Notes: generated by a model not told the origin, from the letters alone. Positions 1 through 5,492 are shown, counted from the stretch's first letter. The stretch is 5,492 nucleotides of DNA from JAGTVG01 sp964389805 (GCA_964389805.1 CAYMFU010000324.1:1-5492); one strand, 5' to 3'. Numbers and translations are program-made.

Positions 1-35
1 CCAATGGGTAGTTCTGCTGGTAGAAGATTGATCAT
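1..35 (-). other. Possible start of a downstream gene, cut by the window edge
   Basis: A minus-strand ATG at 35-33 opens a frame that stays open to the window edge and reads MINLLPAELPIG. This resembles a genuine protein N-terminus; PilN-type pilus assembly proteins, for example, often begin with an INLLP-E pattern. Eleven complete codons cannot establish homology. There is no Shine-Dalgarno sequence before the ATG. The same bases on the plus strand form an open frame ending in TAA at 37-39 (…GSSAGRRLII), so a convergent gene end is an equally possible reading. The start lies 108 bases beyond the ATPase stop and behind a hairpin, so it is probably not part of the transport operon. Confidence 0.2.
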
Positions 36-46
36 ATAAAGAATAG

Positions 47-93
47 AATATTGAAATATTGATAACTCTAGAGGTTAACAATATTTCAATATT
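47..93. repeat. Perfect 15-bp AT-rich inverted repeat (possible terminator hairpin)
   Basis: The arms at 47-61 (AATATTGAAATATTG) and 79-93 (CAATATTTCAATATT) are exact reverse complements, separated by 17 bases. After one mismatch the spacer adds four more pairs (63-66 with 74-77), giving a long stem with a loop of about 7 bases. It begins about 50 bases past the ATPase stop codon, where a transcription terminator or mRNA 3'-end stabiliser would be expected. Only two of the 15 arm pairs are G-C. On the minus strand the stem is followed by CTATTCTTTATATG, which is U-enriched but not a clean U-tract. It is therefore not a textbook intrinsic terminator. The inverted repeat itself is directly visible; its function is inferred. 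Confidence 0.75.
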
Positions 94-143
94 AAATGAA
101 CATAATTAATTTCGGGCTTGCTTTTTAACGTAGAAGAGATACT

Positions 144-1250
144 TTACAAGCTAATAACCATTTCTGTTTCAGCATCAAAAAAGTGAAGCTTATTAATATC
201 AAAAAACAGATCCAGCTGGTCTCCCCTTTTGGCATTTACAAATGAAGGTAATCGTCCTACAATTTGAGTGTCACCGATATTGAAGTAGATAAATATTTCA
301 TTCCCCATTGGTTCCCCCACCTCAATATTTGCGATGAATTTCTGAGAAGTATCAACTTTGGAAGCGTCGAAAACATGGATATCCTCGGGTCTGATTCCCA
401 AAATAACTGGTTTGTCTTTATATTTTTCCAACCGAGGTATGTATTCAGGATTGATATTTAGCTTCGATGCACTTCCATTTTCAACAAATTTTAAACTGCC
501 TTCCTGAAGGATTTTTCCATTCATAAAATTCATTGAGGGGCTTCCAATAAATCCGGCTACAAATTTATTTGCCGGGAAATTGTATAAGTTCAGGGGTGTA
601 TCTATCTGCTCAATATTTCCATCCCGGAGAATGACAATCCTGTCACCCATAGTCATGGCTTCCGTTTGGTCATGGGTAACGTAGACCATTGTTGCTCCCA
701 GATCAGAATGCAATTTGGAAATCTCAGTTCTCATTTGTACCCTAAGTTTGGCATCCAGGTTGCTCAAGGGTTCGTCAAATAAAAATACTTTTGGCTTCCT
801 TACAATAGCACGCCCAACTGCTACTCGTTGCCTTTGTCCACCCGATAAAGCAGCGGGTTTCCTTAGCAAATATTCTTCCAACCCAAGAATTTTGGCCGCG
901 AATTTCACCCTTTCATCAATTTCTTTTTTGCTGGTTTTTCTCAACTTGAGCCCAAATGCCATATTATCATAAACAGTCATATGCGGATAAAGTGCATAAT
1001 TTTGGAAAACCATTGCAATATCTCTATCCTTGGGAGGCAGATCATTTACCCGCTTTTCATCGATTAGTAGCTCACCACTGGTTATATCCTCCAATCCGGC
1101 AATCATTCTCAAACAAGTGGATTTTCCACATCCGGAAGGCCCTACCAATACCAGGAATTCTTTATCTTTGATGTCGAAACTTACATTCTTAACAACCCGG
1201 GTATCCTTGCCATAGATTTTTTCAATATTTACCAATCTAACTTCTGCCAT
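144..1250 (-). CDS. CUT1-family sugar ABC transporter ATPase (MalK/UgpC/MsmX type)
   Basis: This 368-residue protein is the ATP-hydrolysing subunit of the importer; it works as a dimer on the cytoplasmic face of the two permeases. All nucleotide-binding motifs are intact: Walker A GPSGCGKST (37-45), Q-loop glutamine (Q83), signature LSGGQ (135-139), Walker B with D159 and catalytic E160, D-loop SNLD (163-166) and switch histidine H193. The region from about 235 to the end is the MalK-type regulatory (TOBE/OB-fold) domain, with GIRPEDIHV (285-293) and EPMGNEIF (313-320). The length is normal for the family. It is last in the operon, 17 bases after the small ORF, and its ATG has no obvious Shine-Dalgarno sequence, so its translation may depend on the preceding gene. 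Such ATPases can serve several importers, so the substrate cannot be read from it. The family call is very secure; the choice among malK, ugpC and msmX names is not. Confidence 0.96.
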   Translation of the reverse strand: MAEVRLVNIEKIYGKDTRVVKNVSFDIKDKEFLVLVGPSGCGKSTCLRMIAGLEDITSGELLIDEKRVNDLPPKDRDIAMVFQNYALYPHMTVYDNMAFGLKLRKTSKKEIDERVKFAAKILGLEEYLLRKPAALSGGQRQRVAVGRAIVRKPKVFLFDEPLSNLDAKLRVQMRTEISKLHSDLGATMVYVTHDQTEAMTMGDRIVILRDGNIEQIDTPLNLYNFPANKFVAGFIGSPSMNFMNGKILQEGSLKFVENGSASKLNINPEYIPRLEKYKDKPVILGIRPEDIHVFDASKVDTSQKFIANIEVGEPMGNEIFIYFNIGDTQIVGRLPSFVNAKRGDQLDLFFDINKLHFFDAETEMVISL

Positions 1251-1267
1251 AAATAATTAATTTTATT

Positions 1268-1474
1268 TCACAACTCTTTCAGTCCATTTCTGAAGCAGGA
1301 ATAGTCAGTTTCAAATTCAACTATTCCTTTAAATAAAATATCATCGACTTCAATTTCTGACAAATAGGCCATTTTTTTTTTGACGTATGGCACCCGATAT
1401 TCCTTCTTTAAATACAGGTATATCAATCCGGAAGGATCTGGATCTAATTGAGGTCGCAAACATCTTTTAAGCAT
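1268..1474 (-). CDS. Unrecognised 68-residue small protein between permease and ATPase
   Basis: I do not recognise this protein. It lies in the 259-base gap between the second permease and the ATPase, on the same strand, 35 bases after one and 17 before the other. It is rich in Lys, Tyr, Leu and Glu. The basic, tyrosine-rich middle (YLYLKKEYRVPYVKKK, 19-34) is followed by a more acidic C-terminal half (SEIEVDDILFKGIVEFETDY, 39-58). It has two cysteines (C5, C59), no signal peptide and no membrane helix. An in-frame TAG lies ten codons before the ATG, so it is not the tail of a longer frame; both alternative frames soon hit stops. No Shine-Dalgarno sequence precedes the ATG. An A10 run spans codons 32-35, and M35 straight after it could be an internal start. 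It could be a small accessory or regulatory protein, a gene remnant, or chance coding; an open frame filling the gap in operon orientation mildly favours a real gene. Confidence 0.45.
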   Translation of the reverse strand: MLKRCLRPQLDPDPSGLIYLYLKKEYRVPYVKKKMAYLSEIEVDDILFKGIVEFETDYSCFRNGLKEL

Positions 1475-1509
1475 ATTGGACGAATTGTTTTTGGTTTTAA
1501 ACTATCTTG

Positions 1510-2319
1510 TCATTCTTTCATACCAGTAGAAGCCATACTTTGAATAAAATATTTCTGGAAAAACAAATAAGCTATGATTATCGGAAAAGCTAAAATTGTC
1601 GCCGAAGCCAATTTTACACCTAATTGAGATTCCGCACGCCCACCAACGGCGAACAGGGTTACTAGTTGAGGCATGGTCATCAGGTTTTCATCCCGTATCA
1701 CAATAAGTGGCCACAAGACATCATTCCATGTTGCCATAAAGGTAATTATGCCAACTGTTACCAGAGAAGGAACAATATTTGGCCAAAGGATCTGGAAAAT
1801 TATTCTCAATTCACCACAACCATCGATTCTGGCAGCGTCAATAAGATCCTGAGGAATAGTTTGAAAAACCTGCCTGAACATGATAATAGCAAATGCATTA
1901 ATTAAATAGGGCACTATTAAAGCCAGGAATGTGTCAATCCATCCTAATTTCACCATAATGATGTAATTGGGAATCAAAGTAATCTGGAAGGGAAGGGTCA
2001 TAGTAAAGATGATAATATAAAATATCAGGTTCCTTCCTACGAAACGCAGTCGTGATAAAGCATAACCAACCATGGAACATAATACCAATACGCCTCCTGT
2101 TACCATGGTTGCAACAAAAATGCTGTTAAAAAAAGCCCTGCCGATCGGGATCTTCTCAAACATTTGGATATAACTGTTCAAAGAAATGGACTGGGGTAGT
2201 AATGTCAAGCTTTCAATCTCATTTTCAGGCACCAATGAGGCAGTTACCATCCAGTAAAATGGATAAATGAATGCTATTGATCCAATAATTAATGTTATAT
2301 AAAGAATTAGTTTTTTCAT
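1510..2319 (-). CDS. CUT1 sugar ABC transporter permease, MalG/UgpE type
   Basis: This 269-residue inner-membrane protein is the second half of the transport channel. It has about six hydrophobic segments (roughly 7-29, 67-89, 97-119, 131-150, 182-204 and 238-257). The EAA coupling loop reads DAARIDGCGELRIIFQILWP (161-180), with the invariant glycine at 167; this loop docks onto the ATPase. The short C-terminus after the last helix (FIQSMASTGMKE) and the total length are typical of MalG-type rather than MalF-type subunits. Its ATG lies one base after the stop of the preceding permease gene. It has a strong Shine-Dalgarno sequence, AAGGAG, nine bases upstream, inside the end of that gene. This fixes the start and suggests coupled translation. 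The family assignment is secure; the transported sugar is unknown. Confidence 0.96.
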   Translation of the reverse strand: MKKLILYITLIIGSIAFIYPFYWMVTASLVPENEIESLTLLPQSISLNSYIQMFEKIPIGRAFFNSIFVATMVTGGVLVLCSMVGYALSRLRFVGRNLIFYIIIFTMTLPFQITLIPNYIIMVKLGWIDTFLALIVPYLINAFAIIMFRQVFQTIPQDLIDAARIDGCGELRIIFQILWPNIVPSLVTVGIITFMATWNDVLWPLIVIRDENLMTMPQLVTLFAVGGRAESQLGVKLASATILAFPIIIAYLFFQKYFIQSMASTGMKE

Positions 2320-2320
2320 T

Positions 2321-3181
2321 TTAACTTTCTCCTTTTTCGATAAACCTTTTTTGAATAATTACCACAAATAGGATGATAAAAGCGAAAAAGAATCCCAGGG
2401 TAGCCGAGTAACCCATGTGATAATTGGTAAAAGCTTGTTTGTAAATGTAAAGTACTGCAGACAGGGTGCTGTTCAATGGCCCTCCCCCTGTCATGATATA
2501 GGGTTCAATGAATAAGGAAAATCCTCCAATTGTACTCAGGATCACCACCATGAATATAGTAGGATTGATCATAGGTAAGGTGATATGCCAGAATTTTTGC
2601 CAATGATTGGCTCCTTCAAGATCAGCTGCTTCATAATATTGAGGAGGTACGGTCTGCAATCCCACTAAAAACAAGATCACATATAATCCCACATTTTTCC
2701 AGGTTGCCATTACCGCAATGGATACCATTGCCATATTTGGGTCTACCAACCATCCTACCTTCCCAAATCCCAGCGTAGTAAGCATGCGGTTGAGGATACC
2801 GGTATCAAATCCGTAAAGTTGTTGCCACAACATGGAAACCACTACCCCCGATACCACTACCGGAAGGAAAAAGGCCGCCCTGAAAAAAGGCCGAAATTTA
2901 ATTTTTTGGTTAAGTATTTCAGCTAACAGCAGTGCCACAATTATTTGTAATGGGATATGAACGATGAGAAATTTGAGGGTATTATAGATGGCTTTGAAGA
3001 AAAGCACGTCTTGGAATACCCTTAAAAAATTCCCAAATCCAATAAACTCCATGGGAGAAATAATATTCCATTTGTTAAAGGTCAGAAATATTGAAAATAA
3101 TACCGGGAAGGCTACAAAAACCATCAAATGGATAAGATAGGGTGATACCAGAAGATAGGGAAGTAATTTATTATTCTTCAT
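2321..3181 (-). CDS. CUT1 sugar ABC transporter permease, MalF/UgpA type
   Basis: This 286-residue inner-membrane protein pairs with the downstream permease to form the channel. The N-terminus (LLPYLLVSPYLIHLMVFVAF, 6-25) is the typical first helix of UgpA/LacF-type subunits. About five more hydrophobic segments follow (roughly 69-90, 100-121, 150-174, 206-228 and 258-277). The EAA loop is at 184-203 (EAADLEGANHWQKFWHITLP), with glycine 190 in its expected place. The family motif TGGGPLNST occurs at 231-239, in the periplasmic loop before the last helix. It lacks the long N-terminal extension of E. coli MalF, which is normal for UgpA-like members. The ATG lies 10 bases after the binding-protein stop with no clear Shine-Dalgarno sequence, so initiation may depend on coupling to that gene. 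The family assignment is secure. Confidence 0.96.
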   Translation of the reverse strand: MKNNKLLPYLLVSPYLIHLMVFVAFPVLFSIFLTFNKWNIISPMEFIGFGNFLRVFQDVLFFKAIYNTLKFLIVHIPLQIIVALLLAEILNQKIKFRPFFRAAFFLPVVVSGVVVSMLWQQLYGFDTGILNRMLTTLGFGKVGWLVDPNMAMVSIAVMATWKNVGLYVILFLVGLQTVPPQYYEAADLEGANHWQKFWHITLPMINPTIFMVVILSTIGGFSLFIEPYIMTGGGPLNSTLSAVLYIYKQAFTNYHMGYSATLGFFFAFIILFVVIIQKRFIEKGES

Positions 3182-3191
3182 TCGGTTTTAT

Positions 3192-4505
3192 TTACATATT
3201 AAGGAGTAGCACATCTACAGCTTTGGCCGCATCACGTAAGGCATCTTCGGGCGACTTCACCCCATATAATACACTACTTTGATATTCTTGAGTGATGATA
3301 TCAAAAACCTCTTTAATTACTTCATTATTATCTACTCCTCTGATATACCTGGCCTGATTGGCAAAGGGAGCTAGCTTTTCATTTTGCTTAAAAACTTCTA
3401 CAAACAACGGATTTATAGTAAGATCTTTTCGCGGAGGGATCTGACCACTTAATTTCAAGAATAACAAATCGTTTTCATCACTGATCAAAAATTTCAAAAA
3501 CCGCCATGCCAATAGTGGGTTTTTGCAAGTATTGAAGATGACTATATTTTTAGGATCACCATAGGTATATACCGGACCCTGATGATCATCCGGTACTGGG
3601 ACAGGAGCATATGCATAGTCGAAGCCTTGCGGTTTAAATTTTTCAAGGTGTGCAATTTCCCAGGGCCCGGTAAATTTAGTGGCAATCTTTCCAGTTAAAA
3701 ATGGGTCCTGGCCTGACGAAAGCATATCTTGAGTGAAATAATTTTTTGTGTAGAGTTCTCCAAAGAATCTAAAAACATCAATAGCATGCTGATTATTAAA
3801 TACGGCATGGTTGTTCTCAACCAGGGAGGCTCCATCGGAAGCTGCTAAATACAATAGATAAAAGTTAAACCTAAGTTCATGCCAGATAGGTCGTACATTT
3901 GCATATCCAAACCATTGGTCCACATAACCATCACCGTCATTATCTTTCTGATATTTTTTACAAGCCTCCAAATATTCCGAATAGGTTCTGGGAACACCTC
4001 CTATTTCCTCCACTACTTGTTTATTGTAGATCATCATAATTGGATTGATCTTCCAGGGAATCTGGTAAATATGACCATCACTGGAGGTAATCTCTTTGAT
4101 TAATGCACTATCGCACCGTTGATAGATAAACTCCAGGAAACCTTCCAGGGTATCAAAAGGTACGAGCACTTTAGCTTGCGCGAAGAACTCCACGTCGCCT
4201 TGCCACATATTTGCATAAATATCAGGTGTGGTTTTCCCTACAACTGCAGCAAGTATTATTTCCTCACTGGATTGGCCTTCTGGTACAGGTTGTAGCTTGA
4301 TCTGTTCATCAGGATGTTCCAGGTTCCATGCTGATATTACCTGTCGGGCAAACTCTACCTCCTGGGCATCATTGGCCGACCAATATAGTAAGGAGTTATC
4401 ATCATTCTCCCTGGAAAAATTGCAGTAGGTCAAAAGACTGCAGGATAATACCAATAATCCCAGGAAAAATTCGCTTTTACATCCTTTGAATAACACATTT
4501 TTCAT
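3192..4505 (-). CDS. Extracellular sugar-binding lipoprotein of a CUT1 ABC importer
   Basis: This 437-residue protein belongs to solute-binding protein family 1 (MalE/UgpB-like) and would deliver a sugar or oligosaccharide to the two permeases. The chosen ATG (4505-4503) has AAAGGA six bases upstream. An ATG at 4535 would add ten residues but has no such site. A basic N-terminus and hydrophobic stretch (13-27) precede C28 and a polar NFSRENDDN segment, as in a lipoprotein. The lipobox is imperfect: LTYC has tyrosine at -1, while VLSC ending at C22 has better small-residue spacing. Family features are TPDIYANMWQGD (93-104), the strand IPWKINPIMMIYNKQ (149-163), FTGPWEIAHLEKF (278-290) and SGQIPPRKDL (353-362). 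An acidic loop DNDGDGYVD (188-196) matches a calcium-binding DxDxDG pattern. It is the first gene of the operon. The substrate cannot be named from sequence alone. Confidence 0.93.
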   Translation of the reverse strand: MKNVLFKGCKSEFFLGLLVLSCSLLTYCNFSRENDDNSLLYWSANDAQEVEFARQVISAWNLEHPDEQIKLQPVPEGQSSEEIILAAVVGKTTPDIYANMWQGDVEFFAQAKVLVPFDTLEGFLEFIYQRCDSALIKEITSSDGHIYQIPWKINPIMMIYNKQVVEEIGGVPRTYSEYLEACKKYQKDNDGDGYVDQWFGYANVRPIWHELRFNFYLLYLAASDGASLVENNHAVFNNQHAIDVFRFFGELYTKNYFTQDMLSSGQDPFLTGKIATKFTGPWEIAHLEKFKPQGFDYAYAPVPVPDDHQGPVYTYGDPKNIVIFNTCKNPLLAWRFLKFLISDENDLLFLKLSGQIPPRKDLTINPLFVEVFKQNEKLAPFANQARYIRGVDNNEVIKEVFDIITQEYQSSVLYGVKSPEDALRDAAKAVDVLLLNM

Positions 4506-4516
4506 TACAAATCCTT
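4496..4516 (-). promoter_or_regulatory. Ribosome binding site that sets the binding-protein start
   Basis: The minus strand reads AAAGGATTTGTAATG, placing an AAAGGA Shine-Dalgarno element (4512-4517 by its outer edges) six bases before the ATG at 4505-4503. This supports the shorter protein, which also begins more like a signal peptide (MKNVLFKGCK) than the ten-residue extension starting at 4535. Confidence 0.7.
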
Positions 4517-4543
4517 TTATTATAGAAATAGTCATGTACTTTA

Positions 4544-4573
4544 TCTATATCTCAGTTTTTCAGGAGGTCCCAA
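4544..4573 (-). promoter_or_regulatory. Weak candidate promoter for the sugar ABC operon
   Basis: On the minus strand TTGGGA (4573-4568) and TATAGA (4549-4544) are 18 bases apart and resemble sigma-70-type -35 and -10 boxes. The -10 ends about 38 bases before the ATG at 4505, a plausible leader length. In AT-rich DNA such matches arise easily by chance, and if the host is a Bacteroidota-type organism its promoter consensus differs. A closer TATAAT just before the Shine-Dalgarno sequence was judged too near the start codon. Confidence 0.25.
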
Positions 4574-4632
4574 TTTTTAATAATCTTTTTGAAAGGAAAC
4601 AGGTGGCTATACAAGTTTCGATCAACTGCACG

Positions 4633-4654
4633 GCAGCTATGAATACATAGATGC
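4633..4654. repeat. Small imperfect hairpin or operator-like inverted repeat
   Basis: GCAGCTATG (4633-4641) and CATAGATGC (4646-4654) pair over eight of nine positions around an AATA loop. The motif lies about 130 bases upstream of the binding-protein start. Its partial symmetry could be a regulator site or an RNA hairpin in a long leader. It does not match a LacI-type operator that I recognise, and no regulator gene is in the window. The left arm can alternatively form a CTGC-ACG-GCAG hairpin at 4626-4636. Confidence 0.3.
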
Positions 4655-4784
4655 TTGTATGTGTATGACTGAATCTAATATAAGGCTAAGTAATTTATGC
4701 CACAAGTAATCAGACTGTTTAAATGTACTGGAAGATGAAGAGATGATTAATTGCTATCCAAGGGGATGGACGTGATAAAAGAAG

Positions 4785-4816
4785 TGTATCAAACCCCTAT
4801 AAACTGGACGGAAAAC
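4785..4816 (-). repeat. Probable terminal inverted repeat of the IS3-family element (orfB-side end)
   Basis: Starting at 4785 the plus strand reads TGTATCAAACCCCTATAAAC followed by TGGACGGAAAAC. A TGT…CCC…TGGAC pattern is characteristic of many IS3-family (for example IS150-type) ends. It starts 37 bases beyond the transposase stop codon, where the end of such an element is expected. The matching repeat and the 3-4 base target duplication on the other side are outside the window, so the boundary is inferred. The bases just outside are GAAG (4781-4784). Confidence 0.6.
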
Positions 4817-4821
4817 AATTT

Positions 4822-5492
4822 TCAATTTAGAAGAATTTGAAAATTATTTCCCTGTTCATGGTTTAATTTTTCATAATTATCCAAAAACTGATCCGGGGAT
4901 TTCATACCCAATGACCTGTGTTTTCTTCTAGCGTTAGAAAACTTATAATAATCCGAAATTTTCCATTTTGCATAATGAATGCTGTCAAACCAGTATCTTT
5001 GGATAACTTCTCTTTCCAGGGTTGAATGCAGCGATTCTATGTATGCATTTTCTTCTTGTGTAGCAATGTGCGTGAACTCCTGGTTTATTCCCATCTCATG
5101 CAGATACTTTCTGACACTATTGGCAATAAACTGGCTTCCATTATCATTGCGAATTGTAATTCCTTTCAAACGATTTTCTGCAATTATCCCATCAAGCAAT
5201 AAAACAACATCATGCTGACGTATGCTCCCTTTCAATACATGTCCAAGAACCCTTCGGGTGAAAATATCCATTACAGAAAGTAAATAAACATTTCTGCGCT
5301 CCCCATGGATGTAAACGTACTTGATATCCATGGCCAGATGTTGCATAGGATAATCAGCTTCTATCTTGCGCATTTTGACAAAACTTCTTCTGCCATTAGT
5401 CCTTATTCTTGTATATATGTTCAATAAATGAGCCACTTTCATCAAAAGGTATACTTTCTTTGCATTGATTATAAATCCTTCATCCCGAAGCT
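4822..5492 (-). CDS. IS3-family transposase OrfB, 5' end outside the window
   Basis: The frame is open from the stop at 4822 to the window edge, giving 222 visible residues. The apparent start at 5445 is a TTG inside the gene, because the upstream codons continue a typical OrfB sequence (LRDEGFIINAKKVYLL, an HTH_21-type region). The integrase core follows with a complete DDE triad, numbered from the first visible codon: D55 (HLAMDIKYVY), D116 (IRNDNGSQF) and E152 (ENAYIESLHS). The last two are spaced by exactly 35 residues, the D35E signature of this family. The C-terminal block with RRKHRSLGMKSPDQF is the usual OrfB ending. It catalyses strand cleavage and joining of the IS ends, normally as an OrfAB fusion made by frameshifting. 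No frameshift or stop interrupts the visible part. Family confidence is high; the exact subgroup (IS150/IS3-like) is less sure. Confidence 0.93.
   Translation of the reverse strand, partial: LRDEGFIINAKKVYLLMKVAHLLNIYTRIRTNGRRSFVKMRKIEADYPMQHLAMDIKYVYIHGERRNVYLLSVMDIFTRRVLGHVLKGSIRQHDVVLLLDGIIAENRLKGITIRNDNGSQFIANSVRKYLHEMGINQEFTHIATQEENAYIESLHSTLEREVIQRYWFDSIHYAKWKISDYYKFSNARRKHRSLGMKSPDQFLDNYEKLNHEQGNNFQILLN

Larger units (their letters stand above)
4506..4784. other. Intergenic region between the IS end and the ABC operon
   Basis: This stretch of 279 bases carries no convincing gene on either strand. Short plus- and minus-strand frames are broken and have no gene-like start. It should contain the operon's 5' untranslated leader and promoter. 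The visible elements are a weak promoter-like pair at 4544-4573 and a small hairpin at 4633-4654. I see no tRNA, riboswitch-like structure, CRISPR repeat or strong terminator. The right-hand part abuts the probable insertion point of the IS3-family element. Confidence 0.6.
4785..5492 (-). mobile_element. IS3-family insertion sequence, orfB-side portion (runs off window)
   Basis: The element is defined by an IS3-type DDE transposase plus a probable terminal repeat at its left end. About 700 bases are visible. A whole IS3 element is usually 1.2-1.6 kb, so orfA, the frameshift zone and the other terminal repeat should lie beyond 5492. The element points the same way as the ABC operon and ends about 280 bases upstream of its first start codon. 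The visible reading frame is undamaged, which suggests a recent or still active insertion. Confidence 0.75.

Noticed and set aside
94..143. GGGCTTGCTTTTT stretch as an intrinsic terminator
   Set aside because: There is no matching GC-rich arm to form a stem before the T-run, and the T-run faces the wrong way for the minus-strand operon.
264..1215. Plus-strand open frames of 60-85 residues opposite the ATPase gene
   Set aside because: They lie antisense to a highly conserved ATPase whose coding strand explains the sequence, and show no recognisable domain or start signal.
1666..1905. Plus-strand open frame of 79 residues opposite the second permease
   Set aside because: It is an antisense shadow of the conserved EAA-loop region and has an unlikely His/Asn-rich composition.
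4515..4525. TATAAT directly upstream of the binding-protein start as the -10 box
   Set aside because: It lies only a few bases before the Shine-Dalgarno sequence, which would put the transcription start inside or next to it, and there is no -35 at the right distance.
4506..4535. Ten-residue N-terminal extension of the binding protein from an ATG at 4535
   Set aside because: No Shine-Dalgarno sequence precedes that ATG, while the internal ATG at 4505 has AAAGGA at good spacing and begins a proper signal sequence.
4562..4567. AGGAGG on the plus strand as a ribosome binding site for a divergent gene
   Set aside because: No ATG, GTG or TTG with an open frame of useful length follows at a suitable distance.
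4768..4792. Outward-facing hybrid promoter at the IS end, using TTGATA in the terminal repeat
   Set aside because: TTGATA is present at 4792-4787 on the minus strand, but 16-18 bases further the flank reads TCCATCCC-like sequence with no resemblance to a -10 box.
5443..5445. TTG at 5445 as the transposase start
   Set aside because: The same frame continues upstream to the window edge with residues typical of the OrfB N-terminal region, so the gene is cut by the window rather than starting here.

Overview
The window holds a complete carbohydrate-type ABC import operon of the CUT1 family (MalEFGK-like), all on the minus strand. An insertion sequence of the IS3 family runs off the right-hand end. 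The DNA is AT-rich, roughly 40% GC by eye. Some genes have a clear Shine-Dalgarno sequence and others have none. The binding protein looks like an envelope lipoprotein. This fits a Gram-negative-type bacterium, perhaps a lineage near Bacteroidota or Calditrichota. No marker gene in the window settles the taxonomy, so that placement is weak inference.

Layout in the direction of transcription, right to left. From 5492 to about 4785 lies the orfB-proximal end of an IS3-family element: a 5'-truncated DDE transposase (stop at 4822) and a probable terminal inverted repeat starting at 4785. From 4784 to 4506 is an intergenic stretch of about 280 bases with a weak promoter candidate and a small hairpin. 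The operon follows: substrate-binding lipoprotein (4505-3192), MalF-type permease (3181-2321), MalG-type permease (2319-1510), an unrecognised 68-residue small ORF (1474-1268) and a MalK/UgpC-type ATPase (1250-144). The gaps are 10, 1, 35 and 17 bases, so the five genes are probably cotranscribed. Beyond the ATPase stop is an AT-rich perfect 15-bp inverted repeat (47-93). The last 39 bases may hold the edge of another gene.

How the genes fit together: the lipoprotein would capture a sugar or oligosaccharide outside the inner membrane. The two six-helix permeases form the channel, and a dimer of the ATPase drives transport through the EAA coupling loops seen in both permeases. The window contains every part of one importer, but no glycosidase, sugar kinase or regulator that would name the substrate. 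The least ordinary element is the small ORF wedged between the second permease and the ATPase. The IS end close to the operon's 5' side and the left-edge hairpin are also worth checking. I see no convincing evidence of a wholly new system.
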